A stretch of DNA of 64,000 bases from Cristatella mucedo (taxonomy: Eukaryota; Bryozoa; Phylactolaemata; Cristatellidae): assembly GCA_009760855.2 (NCBI GenBank), contig WPIO01000025.1, forward strand, positions 663,001 to 727,000, in the 5' to 3' direction. The notes under the pieces are model-generated. The model did no database searches and was not told where the DNA came from. It saw only the letters and a list, made by a program, of their open reading frames with translations. This document shows positions 34,190 to 44,400 of this stretch, piece by piece (within the stretch, counting starts at the first letter, position 1; every line of letters begins with the position of its first letter). The translations under genes were made by a program, and so were the position numbers.

Positions 34190-37100
34190 ACGCATGCTAG
34201 GTGAGCTCTATGTGTTTTTATGGCACACGACTGTAGTTAAAGAGTTTGCAATATTAGATGCTGCAAGCATTGCATAGCTGCCAAGCTGTACCATCGTTCT
34301 TCATCGTCTGCTATCGGATAGCGTCAGAGCGACTGCCATGACTCTTTGACCGCACAACAAAACAGCAGCTCCCCATGCATGCGTGACGCATCTGCTACAA
34401 CTAGCACCCGCTAGGTGCGCTGTGTTTTTGGTAAAGGGACTTAGTTAAGGAGCCGCTACGGCACTCTCGCGATACTCAACAGCCTTTGTCAGGATATTGG
34501 CTTTGCTATTTAGCTACAAGCCTGAACCGGTCAAAAATGAGGACAACTCTTAGTTTGCTTTGCAACCCTGGCCAATGTGTCCGCTGACCCAGCTGGTGAG
34601 CCCGCCCCACTGACTACCAGGTTTATACTTTTTAGGTAACGAGTGAGATATGTATTTTGGAAAATGAGACCATATGTCAAAATATCATGTTATAATTTTT
34701 GTCAGTAAAGAGCATAGCCCAAATTTTAGGAAATAAATTCATCAGTGCCATATTGCGTGCCAGTGTTTTAGGGACAGTGAGTTTAGTATACGGAACGTGC
34801 AGGCGTACTGACCATAACCAGACTTTTGTTAGCAACACTCCAAGTCCCCTGTGAAGAGTAATGGGAGGATTCCACTCGTGTATTTCCGTAGAACTCAAAG
34901 CGCAGGCACATCAAGGCAGGCTAATTTTTAATTATGAGAGTGCATGTTACAGCTGCGCTTGCAAGTTAGCCCATTATCTCCCCTGCTGATATTTCTGATC
35001 GTTGCAGCACTGTCGTAGTATTCTATAAATTTCACCGAAGACAGCTTAAGCGTGACGCCAGTGACTCTGATGAATGCACACACTTAACTAACTAGCCTAG
35101 CTTATTGGATGGATTGATCTGCTGTAGCGCTATTCGCTACCATCGGCATGCCAGACGTATCGGTACAGCTTTTATAGCCCATCACTCTTGTGCCACAAGT
35201 TGCTAGTTGTACCATTATCTGGAAAGTGACTTGACTAGCACCGTCATGTCAATTTTTTAGGTGAAGGACTTCAGATCGGCAGCATTCCTATCGCAATCGT
35301 ATTTGTAGGCATACATCTCCGTAACACCGAAAAGCTGGAAAAATGATGAGGTAGCTATTCTGCAGACTGTTCTATAGCGAAAGCTAAGAATATCCGCCAT
35401 TCCGTGCCCATACGCTAACAAGCTGCCTTGTGGTAGAATTATGTGACAATTATTTGTAGATTGGGCTCAATCAGCCGCCTACTTTTTGAGATACTTATTG
35501 CAGTTACTCCAGCAGTGCACCTTGCAATCCTTGGAGAGGAAAAGGCCTCTTTCATTGACCTTCACAGTTGAGCTCGGGGCGATTGTGCCACCAGCGCCGC
35601 ATATGTACCTCGATCTCGGATTTCAAAAAACTAAGAAAGCTGAAATTTTCTCGCAGGAACTTTACAAATACCTTCTGAAATTGGGCTACTTTTGTGGCTT
35701 GAGTCGTGACTAAAATTTATCAACACATGTAAAATTAAGATTTTAGTTGGAGTAGCTTGGATAAATAGCTTAAGAGCAACGTTTCAAATAGCTAGACAGT
35801 GAAGATTGAGAATGTAGTAACGGAATCGGAAAGAAAAGACGGGTGGTGGTCATTGTGCATGAATTTAGACGGGGATTTCAAAGTTCTACGGTCCGTGAGG
35901 ACAATAGTGCTGTTGACTACATCGCTTTAATTAAAAGGAGGTCCCGATAGTTATTCGTTTCAAGTACGAAATGGCCACATGAGAATTTTCATGGTGCTGT
36001 AGTGGCTCAGCGGAGTAAGAAGTAACTCTGCTCTTAACGATTTTTCAAGCCATAATTTTGGCTGATTTTGTGTCGGGTGACGGAAAGGCGCCACCGGGCA
36101 TACACGGAATGAATATGGCCGCATTTGGTCGTATGTCTTATCTCTGTGAAAGAATACGTCTAATATTTACTCCAGAGTGCTCCCAAGCTAAGGTAGCATC
36201 TTAGCGGCTAGGCTATTTCATATATGCCATTCGTTGTTCTGCAGTTGGCTCTCCGTCTTGCCTTACGGCGCCGGTCTGAGCAGCACTTTGCTCCCACTCA
36301 TGGCATTCTCTGGCCATGCTTAAGGCTTTTGGTTAATCCAAAAGGAAACAAATCATAGCATTCTTTATATGTGCATAAACTCAACCTTTTCACGGTATCA
36401 GGAAGTTAATTTCTGAATAACATTTCGACACTTATGTTCAATAACAAATCGTTCACCCCTCTCCCCGCCACGATAGAAACTGAAGGCAACCCACACGTCG
36501 TGAGTTTCACCAAGATCATTTTTAATTTAGGCTTATACTACAGAAGCTACCGCTAATTTTATGAAAGAATTACGTGTCGACGAATCGATTTCCGTTTGAC
36601 GTTCGGGAAGCAAACTTTAGGCTTAGCCCGGCAAAGTTGTGTAAGTACACACACAAAATCAGCAAAACCCAGATACCAATGTGCATTTATTGATGTCCTT
36701 GACTCAAATGTTTGCATTTGAGCCGCGCCTTAGCTAAATTAACTTGCTCTTTTTGATAGCCAAAGCTCCACAGCTAGTCGGGTACTTGCAAATGACACTG
36801 TGAACAAAATAATCATCAAGATAGAGAGGTGCACCAATAGATTCGGAAGAGTGACAGGGTTTGGTTTTATGGAAATAGAATGTGCAGAATTGATTGAAAA
36901 CCTAAAAATATTTGATCATTACCTAAACCCCTCATTCTTTGTAAGCAGTGCTGTGCTTTGAGCAGGAACGACTAGTCACTCATCCCGTTCAGTACTGAAA
37001 TTGATCAGCATCGAGAATACGTTTCAGATAGCAGTTTTTACTTTCTCCATCTCAGCTGCTCATACTTCACCACGAATTTATATCCCAGATTCAATGTTCC

Positions 37101-38370
37101 ACGAATCCCCTAAGTCAGTTAAACAGAAATTCAACACAAAGTAGTCACCAATTTGTAAAGAAATCCATAGATACATTTCCACTTGAAAAATTGTATACGC
37201 TCACACTCTCTTCCCGAAGAGAAATGCGCGTGAAAGAAATTTCTTTATTCTTTATCCAAAATATGTTTCATGGTACGATGGACATGGCGCTAACAGCAGT
37301 AGCTGCGTTTATTTACTTTGCATGCCGTAGCAGAAATATTAGAAAGCGCAGGCAAAGCAGCAAGCAAGTTTTATAGATCATGTTGGTTCGAGCTGCCACA
37401 TATTTCTTTACTCAAAAAAGTGAAAAATGCTAACGTGTCCGTCAGATTCTTTATAAGTAAATAAATTGCTTTGTTGGACGGACTGCAAACTTACGGCTTT
37501 AGCAATGGAATATAATTCATCGTAATATTATTTTGAAAAACAGTTATCATTCTTCATACTCTGTCACAGTGGTATTCTTCCTACCTCACTGGCAGTATGG
37601 GAATTACAATTTCTAAGCTAAACAACACACTTTGGTAATATAATAATATATAAAATAATAATATAATAAGCTTGCAATTCTAATAAGCTATGGTGAACAG
37701 TAGCTTCGGACTGCTGGCTGGACCAAAATGAAAATTATCTGCTTACACGCTTGCCCTAGTTATCGGGATGCAGGCATTACAAAGCCAGCCATTCAGCTTG
37801 GAGGTTCACCTAGCCACTCGGCTGTCAGCAAGCGGTCATTGTGGTGATACAAAACAGATTACAGCAGCTCAGCTAGCGCATCAGCAGGCATTCATGAAGA
37901 GCACTCATTAAAGGATGTAAAATTATTAGAAATATTGGCATCCGTCCGCTGCGCACGCATGGCTAGGCTGGCGTAACGGAAGCAGTTAGATCCAGACTGC
38001 ATAATTGTGAACACTTGGGTGCCACTTCAACTACGCTCTGCCACTCACTTATTAGGTATCAGCACATGCATCAGCTTGAAAATTAAGCTTCAGCTGCAGA
38101 GGCGACAGTTCGATGTAATGCATGGCGTAATTTCGATGTTTCTTTTATCTGTAATTGGTTAAGAAATACAAACTAATGGTATCACTGACCTCTGACGGAA
38201 GATGTCCCGTATAAAGACCACTGGGTCTACAACAAACAGCTGCTAATTGCAAGAAGATATATAAGCAAAAGCATAGCGAGGCAAATACTTCGGGCTCTGT
38301 TCGGCAAAAGATTACTTTGTGGCAAGCATTTAAGCTCGTTATTTCTTGCATCCGCTTCGGAGCATCGTGT
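34190..38370. other. Gene A first intron, no recognisable feature
   Basis: Open frames at 34677-34898 (-), 35486-35713 (+) and 37191-37376 (+) have no motifs and no splice-supported neighbours. Clear unit B homology was not traced between 32.95 kb and the first exon. Confidence 0.45.
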
Positions 38371-38378
38371 TCAAATAC

Positions 38379-38696
38379 CTTTCGGCCGCAATAATACCCG
38401 CTGCCGGTTCTGGATGTATATAGGCTGCATGGAAGAGAGCTGCAGTAGCAGGATTTACTTGCCGAGCTCCAGAGTGCTGCCTCAACAGAGCTGACTTTGA
38501 TGCAAATCAGGAAGCATTCCATAAGCGATCTTGATTGCTTCGTGTCCGAAACATTCACTGTGATTTTTGACCAACTATGAATCTCTGTCGTAGTTAGCTG
38601 GCCACCCCACGTGGCTAGCTGTCGTGCCGAGCCGATCGAGACGTCGGCGATCAGTGGACTAACAAAGTACGCCAGCATGGCGCCTATTAGGCTCAT
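38379..38696 (-). CDS. FReD gene A, first exon (signal peptide, PAN/apple-like)
   Basis: Encodes the N-terminus of the same secreted protein as the FReD exons downstream. I start at ATG 38694-38696 because it aligns with the ATG of gene B; the frame is open further upstream without another ATG. Residues 1-20 (MSLIGAMLAYFVSPLIADVS) form a hydrophobic signal peptide. A Cys-rich module follows: SLMECFLICIKVSSVEAALW, SSASKSCYCSSLPC, GSGYYCGRK. The spacing 'S-L-x-E-C-L/F-x-x-C...A-A-L-W...C...YCG' resembles PAN/apple-type adhesion modules. The donor is AAG|GTATTT (phase 0). The next FReD exon begins in phase 1, so at least one small linker exon must lie in between, or the alternative phase 0 acceptor at 20990 is used. 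Confidence 0.75.
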
Positions 38697-38729
38697 GGCG
38701 AACAGGGTCCCAACGAGTATTTCCAACTT

Positions 38730-41360
38730 GTTCCCTCTTCCTCCGGCTGACTAATGACTGACAATCTTCTGCAACAGTGCTGCTGCAGAAGCTGATTGAC
38801 ACGATAAGAACACCTGCCTTTTAACAGTTCTTAGTTCTTTCTAAAAGGGCCGCTACAGCACATACATGACAAAAGCACGTCCATTGATTAGTGAAGTTTG
38901 CCCTTCACCTGGCATTAAAGATGCTTGAATACTTAAAAAGCTTAATCAATACCGGTGGAGAAAAGAATTGAATTGGAATCATAACCTCTTGCCGACCAAC
39001 GATTTAACATTGGAAATCTATGCACTCTATTTACTTACTGAGCTGGTTAAACGGGCTTCACGATTTTGCTTTGCCGTGCCGGCGGCTTCACTGTGTACTT
39101 TTAGTTTGTTCGGGCTGTGGCTTACCATCTGACAGTTTCTCACGCCAGAGAATTGCAGGCGACACGGTTGATGCATCCCAGGCTAAATGTTCAGTGATTC
39201 TCGAGTTCATCTGCTCTGCGACTGTGTTTTCTTCCTAAACGCTAACCAAATCTGTATTGCCAATGCATTGCGACCGTAGATATTACCACCGCTATTGATG
39301 CTGGACATCTGATATTCGTCCTTGCTGACCCACAAAATTATTTTTATTCAATTATATCTGCTCCAGAGTGTACGTCCTTGCCTTGCGGTTACCATAGCTT
39401 GAAAATCCGCCTGTGGCCAGAAGTTCCTCGGTGACTTGGCACTAGGCCCACTCACAAAAATGCTCATTATTTTATTAAATATGAACATTTAAGTAATTGA
39501 TTAAGCTCAGATAAGAATGCATGATATCTGAATTGTTAATTTAGTGAACTTGTGAGTCATAGACCTCGAAACACTTCAATGACACTGTATGGCATAAGAT
39601 CTTCAAGCTAATCACATATTGTGCACCGTACTATTAGAAAGCTCGGGGAAATTATATCAACTGCAACGTAGGCAATTCTCAAAAGTACCAAATGATCTCA
39701 TTAAGAAAGTCGCATGGCGATTAATATGTATTCATGGTAGCGGCATGAAAAGTTAATATAGTTGAAATTTTCAGTGTATACGTACACCCTGAGAATAGAG
39801 CTACCCACCGTAGAGCCTTCCTGCCACCCAGTCGTGAAGGGGTGTACCCGGGCATGATTCTCGACAGACCCGCTCGAAACGCAGTTAAAGCGATGTAAAG
39901 AATCAGATTTTAACAACTGCATTGGCCCATGTCTTTCATTCTGTGCCAGTCTAAAAGAAATTACGGAACTTCTAGTGGCAATCTTTAGAAGACCGTTAAA
40001 TTTAAAATTAAGTAATGATTGAAGTACAGGTGTTACAACAGCTGGACCGCGGTGTTTAAATTTTTTTGACTGATTATGATGTCAACAATTTTTTGAAAAT
40101 CTGGTCTCCTGTGTCACGAGTAGGTGCCAGTTGATGTAGTGGTCGGTATAGGTGGTTGGGATAGGTGACTTATTCTTCTCAGCATATGGGAACAGAAACA
40201 GGACATTGTTAATAGCTTTAGCTGCAGCCCGTCACTCGCAATTTTTACAATGGACATAAATTACAAGTTATATGGTTTCTGAACTTTTTTCTGTGAGGGA
40301 CCCCTTTAAATAACCGTCCACAGCAAGCCTAGCTTATCGCTTTTAATGTGACTTCAGTGTAAAGAAATGCTGTCATCGATGACCAGAGGAAGAAGATAAA
40401 TGTGCTGGAGAACAAAATGCTGTCATCTTTCCGGAAGTGTCACTGAGTCTTATTCAAGGGATAATGTGCTAACTCTTCGTGACTCAATTTGTACACTCGA
40501 GTCCTGCAGTGAGCGATCCTTTATTACCTTCTAGAAGAGGCATTGGTGGCAGGTAATGGGCTTCCACTAGTATTTGAAAGTGGCTGGTGGGTAAGGAAAA
40601 CAATGAATCTCAAGCTTTAAGAGCTTTGTTTCTTTTGAGCTAAATAAACTTTTTGGCTGGGCAACCGTCCGAATCAAACTAAAATCTCGAGTATGTGGCG
40701 TAATATTCAGTGTGTAGTTTATAAATAATTGATAAAATTCGCTCACCTTTTCTCGTTGCTGGTTTGAGAATTTACGACTTTGCACAAGTTTAAATGAGGC
40801 CAGATGCACGAGAAGGGGACCCTGAAAGTTCATATCCAATCGCAATTGCCCTTTTTTTCTTCAAACAAATATATTGCAGTAGCACCCAAGAAACGTGTAT
40901 ACTATGGAAAAGACTGGCAACTAGTACCGCATGGCACCAGATCTCACTATTTTTGGTTAGTGGTTGAAGGGAAATAAATGGTATCAGGACTGTTAAGCTG
41001 TTGCTCTGGAGTCACATACTAAGGGACCACAAACTATAGCCGCCTTTTATTGGACATACTTCAAAACCAAGGACTTTCCAAGGACAAACGAGTGAGCACT
41101 CTATATCCTCACAATGATAAGCCATGGCCGACAGAAATAGTACTAATAGAATGAGTGCAAATGGTGGATCGCGATGTAAGCAGTGCTAACTGCCAGATTT
41201 GGCTTATTTTGGGCAGTGTTCAAAGGCAGTCAAAATAAGGCCTTAGCAAGCTGCCGAAAATTGCCATAGTCAAGCTCCCCCTCATTCGATGTCTAAAAAT
41301 TAATCCTCTAGATGTAGGACTCGTTGCCTCCTTCAGGCGACTATGCGGCCGCTTTGGCAT
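38730..41360. other. Upstream of gene A, no recognisable gene
   Basis: Should contain the gene A promoter, but I see no convincing TATA box on the minus strand near 38.75 kb. 40450-40560 has a faint SINE-like stretch (cgagtcctgcagtgagcgat, cctttattacc). Open frames here are motif-free. Confidence 0.45.
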
Positions 41361-41370
41361 GCTGGGAGCT

Positions 41371-41736
41371 GTTGATTTACTGAAAGCTGGACAAACAGGC
41401 TGGTTTGCCATGCCGGGAGTTGTTATAATAATAATAATAATTCACTTGATAAAGTGCCCTCAGAGAACTTAATCTCTCTCTAGGTGCTTTACATTTGCTG
41501 TAAAGTGAAATGCAATTGAATGGTAAGTAAAATCATGCTTGAAAAACAAACGAAATGCATAGTATGGTTAGGGGTGACATGCACAGGGTCAGCATGGAAA
41601 TGTGGTTAGTGGCAGCATGCACAGTGTCAGCACGCATAAGCATATCAAGGACGAATCACAGGGACCCACTAAATGCTGTCCTAAATAGGTGTGTTTTTAG
41701 GTTCCTGTTTGTTGATTTATTGAAAGCTGGAGAAAC
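41371..41736 (-). mobile_element. LINE 3' end, minus, flanked by 26-bp direct repeats
   Basis: The (TAA)n tail at 41426 and the LINE 3' UTR (reverse complement) run to about 41705. gttgatttactgaaagctgg at 41371 and gttgatttattgaaagctgg at 41711 flank the block as direct repeats (26 bp with two mismatches), the size of a LINE target-site duplication. A 28-bp piece lies between the left repeat and the tail. Confidence 0.78.
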
Positions 41737-41864
41737 AATTACATACTTTGTACACCAACAAAAGTTAACGCAGCAGTATATTGCAGCACTCATATCCCTC
41801 CCGATGTAATAAGCAATTGCCTTCTGCATATACGGTGATTAGATTTTGGGACAGTGGCAATGGT

Positions 41865-42562
41865 TTTATCAGAGTCACTGCTTACTGGCCTACCAGCATG
41901 TGCGATCAGGCGATTGCAGCTGTTGCAAAACTCTGCAGCTAGGCTTGTCTGTCGAGAGCGTCGAAGTTGCCACATTACTCCACTTCTCGCCGACCTGCAC
42001 TGGCTACCAGTCAAACAACGGATTGCCTTCAAGGTTTTGTCGCTCACTTTTAGGTCCCTTCATTCTATGGCTCCAGCCTATCTCTCAGATATACTACCCC
42101 ATCAGGCCAAGCGTCGTATCACCCACTTTTCGGAATCCAACAGTCTACAAATACCTCCTACAAACCTCAAATCCTTTGGAGACCGTGCATTTACTTCGTA
42201 TGCTCCCAAAGCCTGGAACTCCCTCCCGACCTGCGTCAGAACATCCCCTGACCTGACCACATTTAAAAGGAACTTAAAAACACACCTATTTAGGACAGCA
42301 TTTAGTGGGTCCCTGTGATTCGTCCTTGATGTGCTTATGCGTGCTGACACTGCATGCTGCCACTAACCACATTTGCATGTTGACCCTGTGCATGTCACCC
42401 CTAACCATATTATTCATTTTGTTTGTTTTTCAAGCATGATTTTACTTACCATTCAATTGCATTTCACTTTGCAGCAAATGTAAAGCGCCTAGAGAGAGAG
42501 AGAGAGAGAGAGAGAGATTGACTTCTCTGATGACGCTTTATCAAGTGTATTATTATCATTAG
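41865..42562 (+). mobile_element. LINE 3' fragment, plus, with long open frame
   Basis: The best-preserved C-terminal end of the family. One open frame (41854-42318) reads [60 protein letters not shown], then AYLSDILPHQAKRRIT, SFGDRAFTSYAPKAWNSLPT, CVRTSPDLTTFKRNLKTHLF. The 3' UTR contains an expanded (AG)n at 42491-42517 and ends 'tttatcaagtgtattatta'. It faces the minus copy at 41.4 kb tail-outward, so the shared 3' UTRs form an inverted repeat. Confidence 0.88.
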
Positions 42563-42569
42563 AGATGGA

Positions 42570-43900
42570 CGAGGAAGTGCTGAATGGCATTTTCTGGGCA
42601 ATATCGCATCTCTAGTTAATGCACATCCTGACCTTGAAGACTTTGTAAATACTAAGCCAGTATGATGGCATGCTAAGAATTATCGAAGGAAGACATTTTA
42701 GCTTAATCGTACCCATTTTCTTAACTTTACTAATTAACCAAAATGACATTTGTAGAATTTAATATAATCATAGAAATGACACCTTAATGTAAAAATTTTG
42801 ATAATATAAATGCTAAATATGTATTTTATTTGTACGGTCTCCCAGAAGATCAAGTTCAGAGCCTCTGCAACAATTACGTGTAAGTGTAAAGGCGGCAGTC
42901 ATCAGATGATACTGGACGTAAAAGACCGCTGAGGCGTAATTTCAAAACACATGATTACTTTGAGGATATCTGAAGCGAAACTGGGTGGAGAAAAAATTAT
43001 TTCACTAAGAGCGGGGAACGATCCCAAAACGTCTGGTAAAACTAGTAACCAAGTTGATCTATTTATCAAATGATTCAGCTCTTGACACCCATCTCATCTC
43101 TCCTTGACATTTATTGCTGCCGGGCCTCGTGATATGGGTACTCATGAGAAATCCATTACTGGAAAACTAAAGGTTAAGATTGCATGTTCAATAATATGCA
43201 ATACAGAAATCCTAAAAGTTATTTATCAAAATGATATAGGATCAGTAAGTCTATATCTGAAGTTTAAAAATGTCTTGAGCTACGTATGCATTACAATGAC
43301 TAGTAAAATCAGCTAGATCATTGAACGGAGCATGCTTAACGAAATAGCGAGGACTTTGGTGGTAATTTGAAGTTCTGTCTAAGGCTGTCAACATATAGTA
43401 ACTGAACACGTAGTGCTACTGCATGTCTTGGATAGGTTGATTTCCTTTAAGTGCCTAGGATTTGCTAGACATCTCAGATTTCATAGTTAGCTCGATGCTT
43501 ATGATGTCTTAGATGGCTTGATTTTCACGTTCTTGGCCTACGAGCTTTGTGCTTCTCAACTTTAAAAGTGCTAGCAGTCAATTCCATGTCAGCTTAAAAT
43601 CTTGTGCCAATCTCTCGGCAATAATGATTTGCCTCTTTCGAGAATTCACTTCTCACCAAAATTGTAAAAAAAATATTCAATGGAAATTGAAACCACCTAC
43701 GAGCCTCCATTAGTTTGCACGTCACGGCCGTTCTAAGGACGTAGTAATATCCCTCGAACGAAAACCAGTCAACCTCCAGATTGGTTCGTATTTCCGTTGA
43801 GACTGAGGCCGTTTAAATTAATCATGTGCAACCAGCGTATCACCGCATATACCTGAACATGGTCACATTATAAAAATCTACTCTACTGTGGTGAAATGAC
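42570..43900. other. No recognisable gene
   Basis: AT-rich; one motif-free open frame (43104-43316). Nothing supported. Confidence 0.5.
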
Positions 43901-43914
43901 ATCTTTCGTTATTA

Positions 43915-44095
43915 GACAAGACTGTCGCCAGTGGTGCTGCTGCCCATTTGGACATTCGGCATGTACGTCGAGCCCTCTGAACCGATGCTGAATTGCGAGT
44001 AGTTAGCCTATGCGGATGCACCATAAGAAGTGTCTATGTAGATATGTAGTGTTACTCTACCGAATGAATAACGACGAATACTTTCTAGGCCTAAA
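43915..44095 (-). pseudogene. Broken FReD copy C, C-terminal exon remnant
   Basis: Minus strand from 44095: GLESIRRYSFGRVTLHIYID, TSYGASA then a stop (TAG), then ANYSQFSIGSEGSTYMPNV and, in a worn stretch, TTGDS. This is the first half of the last FReD exon of genes A and B. Homology ends near 43915, before the AWWY and calcium region, so the copy is truncated and cannot be functional. Confidence 0.85.
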
Positions 44096-44169
44096 AACAA
44101 ATGTCTGCAATAATTAGAAATAGTATAACAGCTGTATGTAGGTTTAATGGTTTTGTTGGCGTTTCCTTA

Positions 44170-44400
44170 ATTAGCCAGAATTCTCCTGCAACGTGATCAT
44201 AGCCCTCACGATATGATTGCCAATTCCTGATAAAGGCTCGCTGCCGTATTTTCTTAGTGAGATAGTGAGCCAGCTTTCCCTGCCTGTGAACTAAAACAGC
44301 ACTGGAAAAACACGTTGCCTTTCGGCTCCACGAAAACTATGCCCGAGTCCTTGAATCTCATCATACTGGCTTGTATTCGACGACTTACCCCAATATACGG
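44170..44400 (-). pseudogene. Broken FReD copy C, N-terminal exon remnant
   Basis: Minus strand: CRRIQASMMRFKDSGIVFVE, PKGNVFFQCCFSSQAGKAGS, then after a frameshift IRNWQSYREGYDHVAGEFWL. It is the counterpart of the 213-nt exon of genes A and B with a garbled middle. The separation from the C-terminal remnant is only about 75 bp instead of 351 bp, so most of the intron was deleted. Confidence 0.85.

Larger units (their letters stand above)
19040..38700. repeat. Duplication unit A (FReD gene A with introns)
   Basis: Blocks match unit B (47160-63860) in the same order and orientation. They are 19053-21150 with 47170-49300 (FReD exons and 3' flank), 22790-23340 with 51060-51560, 24410-24560 with 55130-55257 plus 57256-57300, 25440-30130 with 57440-60780, 32630-32950 with 60960-61265, and the first exon 38379-38696 with 63524-63850. 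Insertions in one unit only explain the length difference. Confidence 0.85.

Noticed and set aside
35486-35713. 75-codon plus open frame in the gene A intron as a nested gene
   Set aside because: No motif, no flanking exon, and no conservation in unit B.
37191-37376. Small hydrophobic open frame as a peptide gene
   Set aside because: Hydrophobic segment is weak and central, with no signal peptide or supporting context.
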